NCBI GenBank assembly: GCA_949752745.1
Contig: OX457031.1
Span: forward strand, 51,097,103-51,161,102
Direction: 5' to 3'
Length of the DNA: 64,000 nt
Origin: Protula sp. h YS-2021
Taxonomy: Eukaryota > Annelida > Polychaeta > Sabellida > Serpulidae
Shown here: one piece after another, positions 11,525-23,090 of the stretch
Layout: every line of letters starts with the position of its first letter
Position numbering within the stretch: position 1 is the first letter of the stretch
The notes under the pieces: generated by a model
What the model was told of the DNA's origin: nothing
The model's input: only the letters and a program-made list of their open reading frames with translations
The model's database searches: none
Program-made: the position numbers and the translations under genes

Positions 11525-12300
11525 TGTGTACAATGTGACGTATAATACAGACTGTGATGCATCATTTCTTGTGCACAATGTGAAGTGTCACACTGTACAT
11601 TGTGAGACATCACTTCTCGTGTACAATGTGACCTGTCACAGCATACACTGTGACACATCATTTCTTGTGTGCAATGTTACATATCACACTATACACTGAG
11701 ACAGCATTTCTTGTGTAAATTGTGACGTATGTGAGACATCATTTCTCGTGTACAATGTGACCTGTCACATCGTACACTGTGAGACATCATTTCTTGTGCA
11801 CAATGTGACGTATCACGTTATACACTGTAAGGCAGCATTTCTTGTGTACAATGTGAAGTACCACACTGTACACGTCATTTCTTGTGTGCAATGTGACACA
11901 TCACACTGTACACTGTGACACATCGTTTATTGTGTACTATGTGACGTATCACACTACACTGTGAGGCAGCATTTCTTGTGTACAATGTGACGTATCACAC
12001 TGCACACTGCGACACATCATTTCTTGTGTGCAATGTGACATATCACACTGTACACTGTGAGACATCATTTTTTATGAACTGCGACACAATACTTTTCGTC
12101 TTCTATGTGACAGATGACGACATTTTGTTTTAAAATGTGACACTTCACTCGGCTCGTACACCCTTAGCTTCTGCAGCACAATGTGACTTGTCACGCCTTG
12201 TGTGACGTGTGACAGAACACGGTTTCCGGTACAATGTGACATGTCGCGCCTTGTGTGACGTCTGACAGACCACTGTTTCAGGTACAATGTGACATGTTAC
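11525..12300. repeat. About 48-50-bp minisatellite, about 15 diverged copies
   Basis: Units alternate catttcttgtgtacaatgtga, cgtatcacactgtacactgt and gagacatc. Copies differ by small indels, and the array decays towards 12300. Confidence 0.85.
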
Positions 12301-12304
12301 GCTT

Positions 12305-12685
12305 CCAGCTTGTTGAACACTTTGAACACTCTATTGTTTAAAGCCAGTTAGAATCCAAAGGATGTTTTTATTGAAGGAAAAATAAGGCAGACTCGACAAA
12401 GTGAGTCTACTCAACAGATTCGTGAAGCTTCAGTCCAGTTTAAATTATACAGAGAATCATAGAAGTTGAATTGTTCTTAATCTACGCTCTTCTAAGTCTG
12501 CCGAAACAAAATAACTGGCTATAACAACTTGTAAATTAAAAGAAAATTTGTGAGTTCTTATTTGCTTGATATATCCTTATTTCAAATAACAGTATTTTGC
12601 TACATTCAGTTCGCAGTATTAATATTCCTTGTTAAGATTAAACCCTTTAGAATATTATTAAATAAAATTTAACAATAATAACTTC
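12305..12685. other. No gene recognised
   Basis: AT-rich single-copy spacer between two minisatellites. Confidence 0.4.
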
Positions 12686-12689
12686 TAAT

Positions 12690-13600
12690 GCGACAACGCT
12701 ACGTAATCACGACTAGCAAATTTAACGTCATCACGACTAGCAAATTTCACGTCATCACGACTAGCACATTTCATGTCATCACGACTAGCACATTTCATGT
12801 CATCATGACTAGCAAATTTCATGTCACCATGACTAGCAAATTTCATATCATCACGACTAGCAAATTTCACGTCATCACGACTAGCAAATTTCACGTCATC
12901 ACTAGAAAATTTTATGTCATCATAACTAGCAGATTTCACGTCATCCTGATTAGCAAATTTTATGTCATCACGACTAGCAAATTTCACATCATCACGACTA
13001 GCAAATTTCATGTTATAACATCTAGCAAATTTCACGTCATCACAACTAGCAAATTTCATGTCATCATCGCTAGGAAATTTCAGCTCATCACGACTAGCAA
13101 ATTTCATGTCATCATGTCTCGCTAAATTCAGGTCAACACGACTAGCAAATTTCTCGTCTTCACGACAAGCAAATTTCATGTCATCATGACTAGCAAATTT
13201 CACGTCATCACGACTAGCAAATTTCGTGTCATCATGACTCTCTAATTTCACGTCATCACGACTAGCAAATTTCACTTCATCACGACAAGCAAATTTGATG
13301 TCATCATGACTCGCTAATTTCACTTCATCACTACTAGCAAATTTTACGTCATCATGACTAGCAAATTTCATGTTATCATGAATAGCAAATTTCACATCTT
13401 CACGACTAGCAAATTTCACGTCATCACGACTAGCAAACTTCATGTAACCATGTCGAGCAAATTTCACGTGATCACGACTAGCAAATTTCACGTCATCACG
13501 ACTAGCAAATTTCACGTCATCACGACTAGGAAATGTCATGTCATCATGACTAGCAAATTACATGTCATCTAGATTAGCGAATAATTTCACAGCAACACGA
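12690..13600. repeat. 24-bp minisatellite, about 37 copies
   Basis: Unit catcacgactagcaaatttc plus acgt. Since 24 is a multiple of three, the minus strand reads as an 8-residue repeat (SRDDVKFA) for 284 codons and the plus strand also stays open. I treat both as products of the repeat, not genes. Copies vary by single substitutions. Confidence 0.9.
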
Positions 13601-13604
13601 CTAT

Positions 13605-14090
13605 TTTACATCTAACGGTCATCCATTTTCTTCTGAATTTCAGGTTTTTAGGTACTCTGCCAGCACGTTGAGGCATTTTGCAGATCAGTTCGGATCATTT
13701 ACTGTTTTATTACGCACCTTATCTTGACTAATTCTGAGTCAACATGAAGTATTATTGAGCAGTGAGCAAATGTTGACCTTCGTGCTTTATTACATGACTC
13801 AACTGGTGTTTTAATTACAAATAACTGGACTATCTGTTTCCGTTCCCTTCAATACTGAAAAATTTTTGACTTGGGAATCGACCAATAAGACTACAGCTTT
13901 TTCCCCAAGGCGTGTAACAGTGCTATTTGTGTCGGACTGCATGTTTTTGTATACTGATTTTCACAGATTTTCATTTAATATTTAGCATTTGAAACACAGT
14001 GATGTTTGTTGAATGTTGAAAATATGTCCTATGTTTAAAATTTTAAGATTTTTCGTTGGCACTAGCGGCAACAAATAACCTTTCCACACC
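13605..14090. other. No gene recognised
   Basis: AT-rich spacer between two minisatellites. Confidence 0.4.
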
Positions 14091-14139
14091 AAACCTTCCG
14101 ATCAACTTATAGGCAGTACATATTTAGTAGAAACATCTC

Positions 14140-14545
14140 TAGAATAAAGGTCAATGGGCAAACATAGCTAGTCAAAAGGTCAATGGGCACACAACGCTAG
14201 ACAAAAGGTCAATGAGCAAACATCGCTAGACAAAAGGTCAAAGGGAAAACATCGGTAGGCAAAAGGTAAAAGCTCAAACATCGCTGGACAAAAGGTCAAT
14301 GAGCAAACATCGCTAGACAAAAGGTCAATGAGAAAACATCGCTAGACAAAAGGTCAAAGGGCAAACATCGGTAGGCAAAAGGTCAAAGAGCAAACATCGC
14401 TAGACAAAAGGTCAATGAGCAAACATCGCTGCCAAAAGGTCAATGAGCAAACATCGCTAGACAAAGTTCAATGGGCAAACATCGCTAGACAAAAGGTCAA
14501 GACAAACATCGCTAGACAAAAGGTCAATCGGAAACACCGTTAGAG
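14140..14545. repeat. 29-bp minisatellite, about 13 copies
   Basis: Unit gctagacaaaaggtcaatga plus gcaaacatc. Confidence 0.9.
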
Positions 14546-14549
14546 AAAA

Positions 14550-15120
14550 CGTCTCGAGTTGAGACAAATCATTTTTCCGGCATTATATGACCGACCACTT
14601 CTGGTGCAAAATGTGACAACTCGCCTTCCCTGTAAAAGATGACACATCACTTGTCGAAACAAAATATCAAGAGTTTCTATCATACATGGGAACGGGGTCG
14701 AAAAAAAGCCGGATAATTTTACCATACGTTGGAATGGGGTCGAAAAAAGTGGTCCATTTGGCAAAAAAAAAAGCCGGAATATTCCAATGTATGTTCTATA
14801 TTTGCTGATTTCACTGGAGATACCACGCCTCTTCATACTGATGACGTATGATGACGTAGCATATAAAATCAATACACCAAACCTAGACAATGCCAGTTTA
14901 CCTCATTTCTTAAAATTGCAAGTGAAAATTGGGAAGGGTACAACTGAGATCAGCGCAGCTGAAAGTAAAAACGATTCTTATAAAAATGAATACAGCGATG
15001 GCAAAGCAACGAAAACTGCCCTGACGCAGTATTAAGCCGACTTCAGTTTGTGGCGAATAATAAAAGGTTATTGACCAAAGTAAAACAAGATTCGTTGAGC
15101 ATCTGAATATAACGATATCC
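14550..15120. other. No gene recognised; one unexplained plus-strand frame
   Basis: The plus-strand frame at 14787-15035 (82 codons) ends in a lysine- and serine-rich stretch (KNDSYKNEYSDGKATKTAL) before a stop. It has no recognised domain and no clear splice site. The word ggggtcgaaaaaa is repeated at 14695 and 14736. Confidence 0.3.
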
Positions 15121-15124
15121 GGAC

Positions 15125-15290
15125 ACTGAGGTCCTTGACATGACGGCCCCCGACGTTAAGATCCCGGATATTACGGCACCGGACGCTAAGATCCCGGATA
15201 TTACGGATCCGGATGTTAAGATCCCGGATATAACGGTCTCGGACGCTAAGATCCCGGATATAACGGTCCCGGACGTTACGGCGCCATAAC
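15125..15290. repeat. 30-bp minisatellite, about 5-6 copies
   Basis: Unit ggatattacggcaccggacg plus ctaagatccc. Confidence 0.9.
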
Positions 15291-15294
15291 TGCT

Positions 15295-17235
15295 TTCACA
15301 TTTATTTGGTTATTTATTATTAGGTCTCCAGAAATGAGTATATTCCTAATGATTCAGTCATCAATTTCAATGCGAATTTTCTGTGTGTTACAGTTTTTCT
15401 GGAAAACAAATATCATACAGGAAAATGGCACACAGGAATTCTGACGGGTTAAGGAGTTACACAATTAAAGAGAGAGTGATTTAGGGCGATTAAATGTGCT
15501 GCCGAATATAAAATTTCAAAACATTTGCAAGCATGAGTTATTGATTAAGTCATTTCACAAATATGAACGAATATTACTGCTGCTACTACAGCTATTACTG
15601 CAGCTGCTTCCACTGCTACTTACACTATAACTATTATTACTACTTTAACTTTATCCCTGAGCCTCTAGTTAGCACAAAACTCGTTAACCTCAAGCAGCAA
15701 ACAGACCATTTCAAAACCATCATGGTTTAGGTGTACAAGTGAATCGTTGGGTGATAAAAACTTTGCCTGGTCGGTGCAATTCGAAATTTTGCGCACTCTG
15801 TAAGTGAACTTCAATAACTTGAGTAACGGGAGCGATCTCTTCACCCGGGATCTTCACTCGGGATGTCTTGCATTCACTTATTCGATAACTCGAATAATCA
15901 ACACACCGAACAATTTGACTTAGTCTGGGGAAATTCCAAGTTATCGAATGGCCTACTGTGATAAAAAAAAAAGCTGAAAATGCCTTTAACCGTTTTTAAC
16001 TCTTATAAAGAACGCCATATTATATGGTGCGGAACTGTGAATTGCTTCAGGTCGCAGAACCAATAATGACGTCACTCAGCAATGGCTGATTGTGGACAGT
16101 GTTTAACCACTGTTTTTAATTACGTTTAAAACGAAGGACAGCGGAACTCGTTGAACATGCATTTTCAATGAAAATTAGTTATCAGCTGCATATATTTACT
16201 GGGGTATCGGAATAATATCCATGGCAAATAAATACTACAAATACCGCCAAATTTGCATACTGCCAATGGCCTAGGTCGGGTTGTATCTCATTGCGAAGTG
16301 AAACTCAGTGCTCTGGCAAGCCAATTCAACAAATGAGTCACATCACTTCGCAATAAATGAACAGGAACAACAAGGATGTCAAGTTTTCACACCGACAAAG
16401 GCGATCGAGCCCACCGCATTAACTAAGGCAAATGGATAGACCGTCTATCCCCTGGTGCTTACAAACCCGAGCTGGTAATCCCCCCCCCCCCCTGAGCTTT
16501 AGGATTACCACCCCAACGCTCAACAAGCTAACCACCCCCTCCTCCACCCCCACCCCCCACCCACTCCCTAGTCTGGACGTTTTACTCTATTGCTTTCTGT
16601 TAACCTCTTTCTACCCAGCAGCGCCAGTCCGCCACTTTGAGAAGGCGTATCATTTCCTCCGCCCATTACCAATAGTCGGTCCTTCACTTCGGCACACTAA
16701 AGACATATCTAGAACATGACCAAGATCGGATTTAAAAAAAAAGTTCAACGACAGACTCAAGCCATGCAACCTTCCGTCGCGGGAGACCACTAGGGATGTT
16801 CTCCAAAAACAAAACACCGCAGTTCACTCATAAAGAGAGTCATTACAAAAAGGCAGTTCTTATTTTTAATTGGGCGAAGTGCTTGATTTAATGAGTGAAA
16901 ATGATTTATACAGTCGACGAAAATGGGCGGAGATTTTTCGTTTATATGAAACCTTTATCTAGTCTGTCTTTTGCTCCGAGTGATAGGGCGATTATAAAAC
17001 AATTACATACAGGAATAAAATTCTGCAATCGTTATTTTTCATGGTCCAGCTTTAGGCAGAACAATATCATCACAACAACATTTAGGAGCCGTTCTCTTCA
17101 AGTCTGTCCCCTGAAGACGAGAGTACTCTTACTTCCGCCCCCACCGACCGCCCCCCTACCCTTCTCCAACCATTCTGCCTCCATCTGTGAGACTAGCTGA
17201 CTAAAGACTAATGACTCTATGCAAACGTTAACATG
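15295..17235. other. No gene recognised
   Basis: Single-copy sequence with C-rich tracts at 16478-16562 and 17135-17165. At 15880-15960 the words ttcgataactcgaataatc and gttatcgaatggcctactgt resemble a decayed pogo-type transposon end. No exon was recognised on either strand. Confidence 0.4.
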
Positions 17236-17239
17236 AACG

Positions 17240-17830
17240 TGAAAACGACAGGCATACCACATGTCATGCACCTACACCTACATGACATGCACAGACATGA
17301 CACACGACACACATGGCACCTGACAGGCACGGTCACTTAACAGGACAGGCACACATGTGACACATCATGACGTGGCGGGCAGACATGAAACACGACAGCT
17401 ACACATATGACACATGACAGGCCAGACAAGTGATACATTATGACGTGGCGGGCAGACATGACACACGACAGCTACAAATGTGACAAATGGCATGACAGGC
17501 CAGACAAGTGATACATTATGACGTGGCCGACAGACATGACACACGACAGCTACAAATGTGACACATGGCATGACAGGTCAGACAAGTGATACATTATGAC
17601 GTGGCCGACAGACATGACACACGACAGCTACAAATGTGACACATGGCATGGCAGGTCAGACAAGTGATACATTATGACGTGACCGACAGACATGACGCAC
17701 GACAGCTAAAAATATGACACATGGCTTGACAGGCCAGACAAGTGATACATTATGACGTGGCCGACAGACATGACACACGACAGCTACAAATATGACACAT
17801 ATCATGACAAGCCAGACATGACACCGAAAT
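17240..17830. repeat. 78-bp minisatellite, about 6 copies
   Basis: Unit contains acgtggccgacagacatgac, acacgacagctacaaatgtg and gacaagtgatacattatg. Flanking sequence keeps related cacatgacaggc words. Confidence 0.9.
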
Positions 17831-17867
17831 GACATATAACAAAACAGCACAAAACATAGTGTTATAT

Positions 17868-18306
17868 AAAGTAAGAATACTGAAGCAAATAAAAAACCAG
17901 ATTTTTTTGGGTAAACTATTCCGGAATAGACTATGCTTTACTTCTTTCATACCAAAGTGTGAAAATAAGTTGAACAATGTAAATTCTTATCTTTTGGCGG
18001 AACGAAATCGAAAACATTGGAAAAATGAATTCAGATTGGGATGTTTGTTAAAATGTCGGTGGCTCAGTTTTGGATAACCAATCGAAATTTTATATTTTTA
18101 AAAACTGTTTTTATTTTTTTTTTTTAAATTTTTTCATGTTTTTTTTTATTTACAAGGTAAGGAAATAATTTGTTTGCAACCTAAACTGACGAAATAACGC
18201 CAAGTTTCGATTACTTTGACCTTGTATTTTTTTTATTTATCGGCAGTCTATTCCGGAACAGACATCCGGTTTCTTATTTGCTTCAGAATTCTTATTTTAA
18301 ATGATA
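17868..18306. mobile_element. MITE of the TTCCGGAA family, copy 2
   Basis: The left end (gtaagaatactgaagcaaat, ctattccggaatagac) is inverted relative to the right end (gcagtctattccggaacag, cagaattcttattttaaatg at 18284-18303). The body shares taaattcttatcttttggcg and ttaaaatgtcggtggctcag with the other copies. Confidence 0.85.
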
Positions 18307-18309
18307 TGG

Positions 18310-18975
18310 TTTTACAAGACAATAACAGTCGCGTTCATGACAGGATAGGCACAGACAGGACACGATAGGACATGCCAGGACAGCCACAGACAGTACATGA
18401 CAGGATAGGACAGGACACGATGCAATAACAGGTTGGGGAGGGGGGAGGAAGAAGGGAGAGGGGGGACATGGGGGGGAGGGATGATCGCCATAGTGTTTTG
18501 CGTCGTCTTTACTTGCATCATTTTGTGAGGCTGTGAGCGAGATTCAGTTAGTAGATGTTGACTTATTTTGAGTATTACTGAGAGACCACAAAATTTTGCT
18601 AAGTGAACATGAAGTATTACTACCCAGTACCGGTAAGTAACTTCAATGTCTATCGACATTTGCGTTTAGGTCAGCTTTGAATAACTATTGACTTAAAAAT
18701 CTACCGACCAGACTACTCCATTTACAGATTACAGTCATCCAACAGTCCTAATTAATCGGTAAAAATGAACTTGTTTGTAAAACTCCCGCCTCCCGCCCAC
18801 CCCCTCCCCTCCTCTGTCTATGACGTACAAACGTTGTCAAAGAATTGCAGATGCTGAACAATACGGGTTAATGTCTCGACCTGGGCTCGATCTAATTTCT
18901 ATAGGCTTAATTAGCAGAAGCTAAATATAGACCCGGGCTGTGAAATTCACGTCGCAGGAACGTAGCATAGGAGGC
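18310..18975. other. CCDC93 intron; no further exon recognised
   Basis: Contains an irregular gacaggacacgatagga-type repeat (18330-18430) and a G-rich run near 18440-18480. This is the intron directly downstream of CCDC93 exon 18980-19100. The next CCDC93 exon was not found anywhere between here and position 1. Confidence 0.4.
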
Positions 18976-18979
18976 TTAC

Positions 18980-19100
18980 TGTGTGAAGTTATCGTGGATG
19001 GAGTTGAGCAGATTGACCTCTTTGTCCAGGTACAGCTTCGTATCGTCCAGGGTGTTGTAAAGCGTGTAGAACTGCTTGGTCTCCTTGTGTGTGCTCGCCA
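18980..19100 (-). CDS. CCDC93: CCDC93 exon (sixth and last found; transcript order)
   Basis: A 121-bp exon with acceptor ttacattacag|tggcg and donor cacaca|gtaagc. In frame it encodes [20 protein letters not shown] followed by [19 protein letters not shown]. As I remember the family, this is the best-conserved C-terminal coiled-coil block of CCDC93 ([16 protein letters not shown] in vertebrates). CCDC93 is a long coiled-coil subunit of the CCC complex, part of Commander, which supports recycling of membrane proteins from endosomes. The exon takes two bases into its first codon, matching the single G left by the previous exon, and leaves CA for the next. Its first 46 bases and its acceptor are the source of the 90-bp array at 19111-20848. 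The exons that should follow were not found. Confidence 0.93.
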
Positions 19101-20848
19101 CTGTAATGTAAGAATACCCGCCCAACAGGCTTCATTTTAAGACACTGTAAAGCGTGTAGAACTGCTTCGTCTCCTTGTGTGTGCTCGCCACTGTAATGTA
19201 AGAATACCCGCCCAACACGCTTCATTTTAAGACACTGTAAAGCGTGTAGAACTGCTTCGTCTCCTTGTGTGTGCTCGCCACTGTAATGTAAGAATACCCG
19301 CCCAACAGGCTTCATTTTAAGACACTGTAAAGCGTGTAGAACTGCTTCGTCTCCTTGTGTGTGCTCGCCACTGTAATGTAAGAATACCCGCCCAACAGGC
19401 TTCATTTTAAGACATTGTAAAGCGTGTAGAACTGCTTGGTCTCCTTGTGTGTGCTCGCCACTGTAATGTAAGAATACCCGCCCAACACGCTTCATTTTAA
19501 GACATTGTAAAGCGTGTAGAACTGCTTGGTCTCCTTGTGTGTGCTCGCCACTGTAATGTAAGAATACCCGCCCAACAGGCTTCATTTTAAGACATTGTAA
19601 AGCGTGTAGAACTGCTTGGTCTCCTTGTGTGTGCTCGCCACTGTAATGTAAGAATACCCGCCCAACAGGCTTCATTTTAAGACAATGTAAAGCGTGTAGA
19701 ACTGCTTCGTCTCCTTGTGTGTGCTCGCCACTGTAATGTAAGAATACCCGCCCAACAGGCTTCATTTTAAGACATTGTAAAGCGTGTAGAACTGCTTCGT
19801 CTCCTTGTGTGTGCTCGCCACTGTAATGTAAGAATACCCGCCCAACAGGCTTCATTTTAAGACAATGTAAAGCGTGTAGAACTTCTTGGTCTCCTTGTGT
19901 GTGCTCGCCACTGTAATGTAAGAATACCCGCCCAACACGCTTCATTTTAAGACACTGTAAAGCGTGTAGAACTGCTTCGTCTCCTTGTGTGTGCTCGCCA
20001 CTGTAATGTAAGAATACCCGCCCAACAGGCTTCATTTTAAGACATTGTAAAGCGTGTAGAACTGCTTGGTCTCCTTGTGTGTGCTCGCCACTGTAATGTA
20101 AGAATACCCGCCCAACAGGCTTCATTTTAAGACACTGTAAAGCGTGTAGAACTGCTTGGTCTCCTTGTGTGTGCTCGCCACTGTAATGTAAGAATACCCG
20201 CCCAACACGCTTCATTTTAAGACACTGTAAAGCGTGTAGAACTGCTTCGTCTCCTTGTGTGTGCTCGCCACTGTAATGTAAGAATACCCGCCCAACAGGC
20301 TTCATTTTAAGACATTGTAAAGCGTGTAGAACTGCTTGGTCTCCTTGTGTGTGCTCGCCACTGTAATGTAAGAATACCCGCCCAACAGGCTTCATTTTAA
20401 GACACTGTAAAGCGTGTAGAACTGCTTGGTCTCCTTGTGTGTGCTCGCCACTGTAATGTAAGAATACCCGCCCAACACGCTTCATTTTAAGACACTGTAA
20501 AGCGTGTAGAACTGCTTCGTCTCCTTGTGTGTGCTCGCCACTGTAATGTAAGAATACGCGCCCAACAGGCTTCATTTTAAGACATTGTAAAGCGTGTAGA
20601 ACTGCTTGGTCTCCTTGTGTGTGCTCGCCACTGTAATGTAAGAATACCCGCCCAACAGGCTTCATTTTAAGACACTGTAAAGCGTGTAGAACTGCTTGGT
20701 CTCCTTGTGTGTGCTCGCCACTGTAATGTAAGAATACCCGCCCAACACGCTTCATTTTAAGACACTGTAAAGCGTGTAGAACTGCTTCGTCTCCTTGTGT
20801 GTGCTCGCCACTGTAATGTAAGAATACCCGCCCAACAGGCTTCATTTT
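19101..20848 (-). repeat. 90-bp array of CCDC93 3' splice site plus partial exon (20 acceptor copies)
   Basis: The 90-bp unit holds, on the minus strand, about 44 bases of intron end (through tgggcgggtattcttacatt and acag) and the first 46 bases of exon 18980-19100. The core gtgctcgccactgtaatgta starts at 19091 and then every 90 bp up to 20801, giving 20 copies. The copy at 19081-19110 is the real exon's acceptor; 19 decoys lie upstream in the transcript. In the exon frame each decoy reads [14 protein letters not shown] and then stops at TGA after SVLK. Variable sites (act/att/aat, ggt/cgt, agg/acg) show a trimer order in part of the array. Because 90 is divisible by three, another minus-strand frame is open for 627 codons. 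That frame is out of register with the exon and is not a gene. Confidence 0.95.
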
Positions 20849-21419
20849 TTTTTTTAGGTGTTGCAAAAACAAGTAGCTATCGCGAAGGATATATACAGAT
20901 AACTAAAATATAAAAATACCACTTAAATATATCTGCACCCTCTAATCCTAAAATAGTGTAGGCTAGTATGGGCTCTTACCATGAACGCGCTCTAAAAGGA
21001 GAATCCTCGTCCCGCACTCTGTATAATGGTCATCCCGAGGGACCCGAAGTCACTCCACATCACATCTGCTATTAGCTTTCCGTAAATTTAACACCTGAAC
21101 GCATGTTGGTGAGAAAACCCCTACCCGGACAAGTCCACACACAGAAAAGACAACTATTCCACGAAAAGGAGAGGGTGGGGTTGGAGGGGGGGGGGGGGGG
21201 GGGGGAGGAGAATCTGTTTTACTTCAAATTTGACGCATTTTATCTTATTTCATATTAATGCTTATAACAAGTGATGAGAGTGAACCGTTGTTTAGTGCAG
21301 ACAAGCCTCCCCTTTACGTACTGATATCGCCAGGCCACACATTTCACTCATTGCCGCTTGCACATTGAACGGTACACGGGGGGGCAGTATTGTTGTAAAA
21401 GGACAAAGGACCGGCTGAC
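20849..21419. other. CCDC93 intron
   Basis: AT-rich sequence with a long G-run at 21178-21204. The intron between the fifth and sixth exons found is about 2.3 kb and is mostly the 90-bp array. Confidence 0.7.
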
Positions 21420-21528
21420 CTTGGTTATAGAGCTCGACAAATCTCCGCTGATACTGGCTCAGCTCGGCTCGGGTTGGTACTTCATCTATCCGCCGCTGTA
21501 GGCCTGAAATCTCCCTGTTCTTACGAGC
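21420..21528 (-). CDS. CCDC93: CCDC93 exon (fifth found)
   Basis: A 109-bp exon with acceptor gaatttctag|gctcg and donor accaag|gtcagc. It encodes [20 protein letters not shown] followed by [16 protein letters not shown], leaving one G. From memory of the family, RRNREIA.L.RKIDEVPSRAEL.QYQ.RF.ELY is a signature segment of CCDC93 directly before the THKETKQF block, which is the order found here. The region is a charged amphipathic coiled coil. Phase 0 at the start fits the previous exon's phase 0 end, and the trailing G makes valine with TG of the next exon. Confidence 0.95.
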
Positions 21529-21529
21529 C

Positions 21530-22215
21530 TAGAAATTCGGAAAATTATTTAAAAAAGTCGGTTAAAAAAACTGGCATGGGTTTCCCCCAGCATCAATTAA
21601 CACTTTTTGTTGTAAAAATACAGAAAAGATTTTCTGTAGAAATAAAATGTTAAATATTCAATTGCAAAAAAACTATCCAAAACTTGTACAGATTTTCACT
21701 AAATAACTCGAAGCGATAATGGCTTCACATTCAAAACCGTTCACGGTGACGCAGATCATACGTCACAATCATATATAACCATCGCACCGAATTATCTCAG
21801 GTCTATGCTTACGGGTGTGGGATTTTTCTCATGCGTCAACGCACGTTATCTGCGTGATATTTTATAGCATTTTCACATAAAATACAGGATATTCAGTTGC
21901 TTTGCTTGCGTTTGATCGAAAAACAAAATCATTCAAAATACGCTAGAAAAAAAAATTGGAAAAATTAATAAGTACGTGCATCGCCAACTAGAGCGGCCGG
22001 TGCACACAAAACATAAGAGTACAGGCTTATGTTATACACTTTCAGTCGATACCTACTTAGTTTCTTGTTTTTGTGAACAAAAACAAATGTCTCCCCGACC
22101 AAACCCTTGATCCCCCCTCCCCCCTCCCAAAAAAAAATCCTTTTTTTTAATTACTGAAATAAAATGTTCATTTCTGCAAACATAACCTCAATTCAATGTA
22201 AAAAAACTCAAAATA
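21530..22215. other. CCDC93 intron, right part of the segment before the TIR-like repeats
   Basis: AT-rich single-copy sequence with a C-rich tract at 22112-22128. No exon or element recognised. Confidence 0.45.
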
Positions 22216-22219
22216 AACC

Positions 22220-22500
22220 ACTAAGATGGTGGTCACTAAAACAGCTATAAATGGGCGTCTTTTTTTCATCCGAGTCTGGAAGGTGGTCGCTAAAACGAGT
22301 TTTACTGTGGGCCCTTCTCACCCAGATCTGAAATAGGTCATTATAGTAGTTTTACTGTACGTTACATTTTTATCCGGGTCTGGAAGTTGGTCAAGACAGG
22401 CAGGTTTTACCGTACGTCTTTTTACCCGAATCTGGAAGGGGTCACGACGAACGGGTCTTACTTTTTATCCAGGTCTTGAAGGTGGTCGGGATTTTTTTTT
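22220..22500. repeat. About 85-bp tandem repeats of a transposon-end-like sequence
   Basis: Three to four units contain gtctggaaggtggtcgctaa, ttttactgt and tttttacccgaatctggaag. The combination of ggtcgctaaaacgag and ttttactgt looks like the end of a pogo/Tigger-type element that has been tandemly amplified. Confidence 0.55.
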
Positions 22501-22504
22501 TGTT

Positions 22505-23090
22505 AACCATCATCCTCCACACGCCCTCCCCCCCCCCCCCCCCCCCACAACAGCTATTTAATATATTTCCGACTATAAACACAACTCTAACCCTTTTACC
22601 AAAGGCAACGGTAACGGTCTGTACCCTAAGTGTAGTTACAGCCATGATAGACTACCTTGTCTTCGCACATTCCCATCGGCCAAATAGCACTAGAAAGGCC
22701 TTCTTCATAACTGCGCATCTGATGACGCACCTCGGTGGGGGAAGGGGGAAGGCATTTCGGTGCCAAAATGGTGAGCTGCTTCTCATAACACAAGATATCA
22801 GATGACCCACTTTAATAGCGAAAAAAACTTCTGCAAACAATGCCGATCGATACAAAATAGCTCCTATATATAGGATGCCTTGGCAACCGAATCAAGCATG
22901 CGGCGAAAAAAAATCAATAGCTAGACCTGCTTAGACCTATAACATTCCATGACCTCGTAGATGACGACTCCATCGTGCACCACAACTGACACTAACCCCT
23001 GACTGAGTGGCAAGTTACGTAACAGCCGCAGATGAGAAACGCACAAAAAGCTTAATTTCAGGTACTAACAAATAGCATTGGACCGACATC
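22505..23090. other. CCDC93 intron
   Basis: Long C-run at 22527-22546, then single-copy sequence. No exon recognised. Confidence 0.45.

Noticed and set aside
18989..20872. 627-codon minus-strand frame with 20 repeats of [20 protein letters not shown]
   Set aside because: It crosses every acceptor in the 90-bp array and is out of frame with the real CCDC93 exon. It is open only because 90 is divisible by three.
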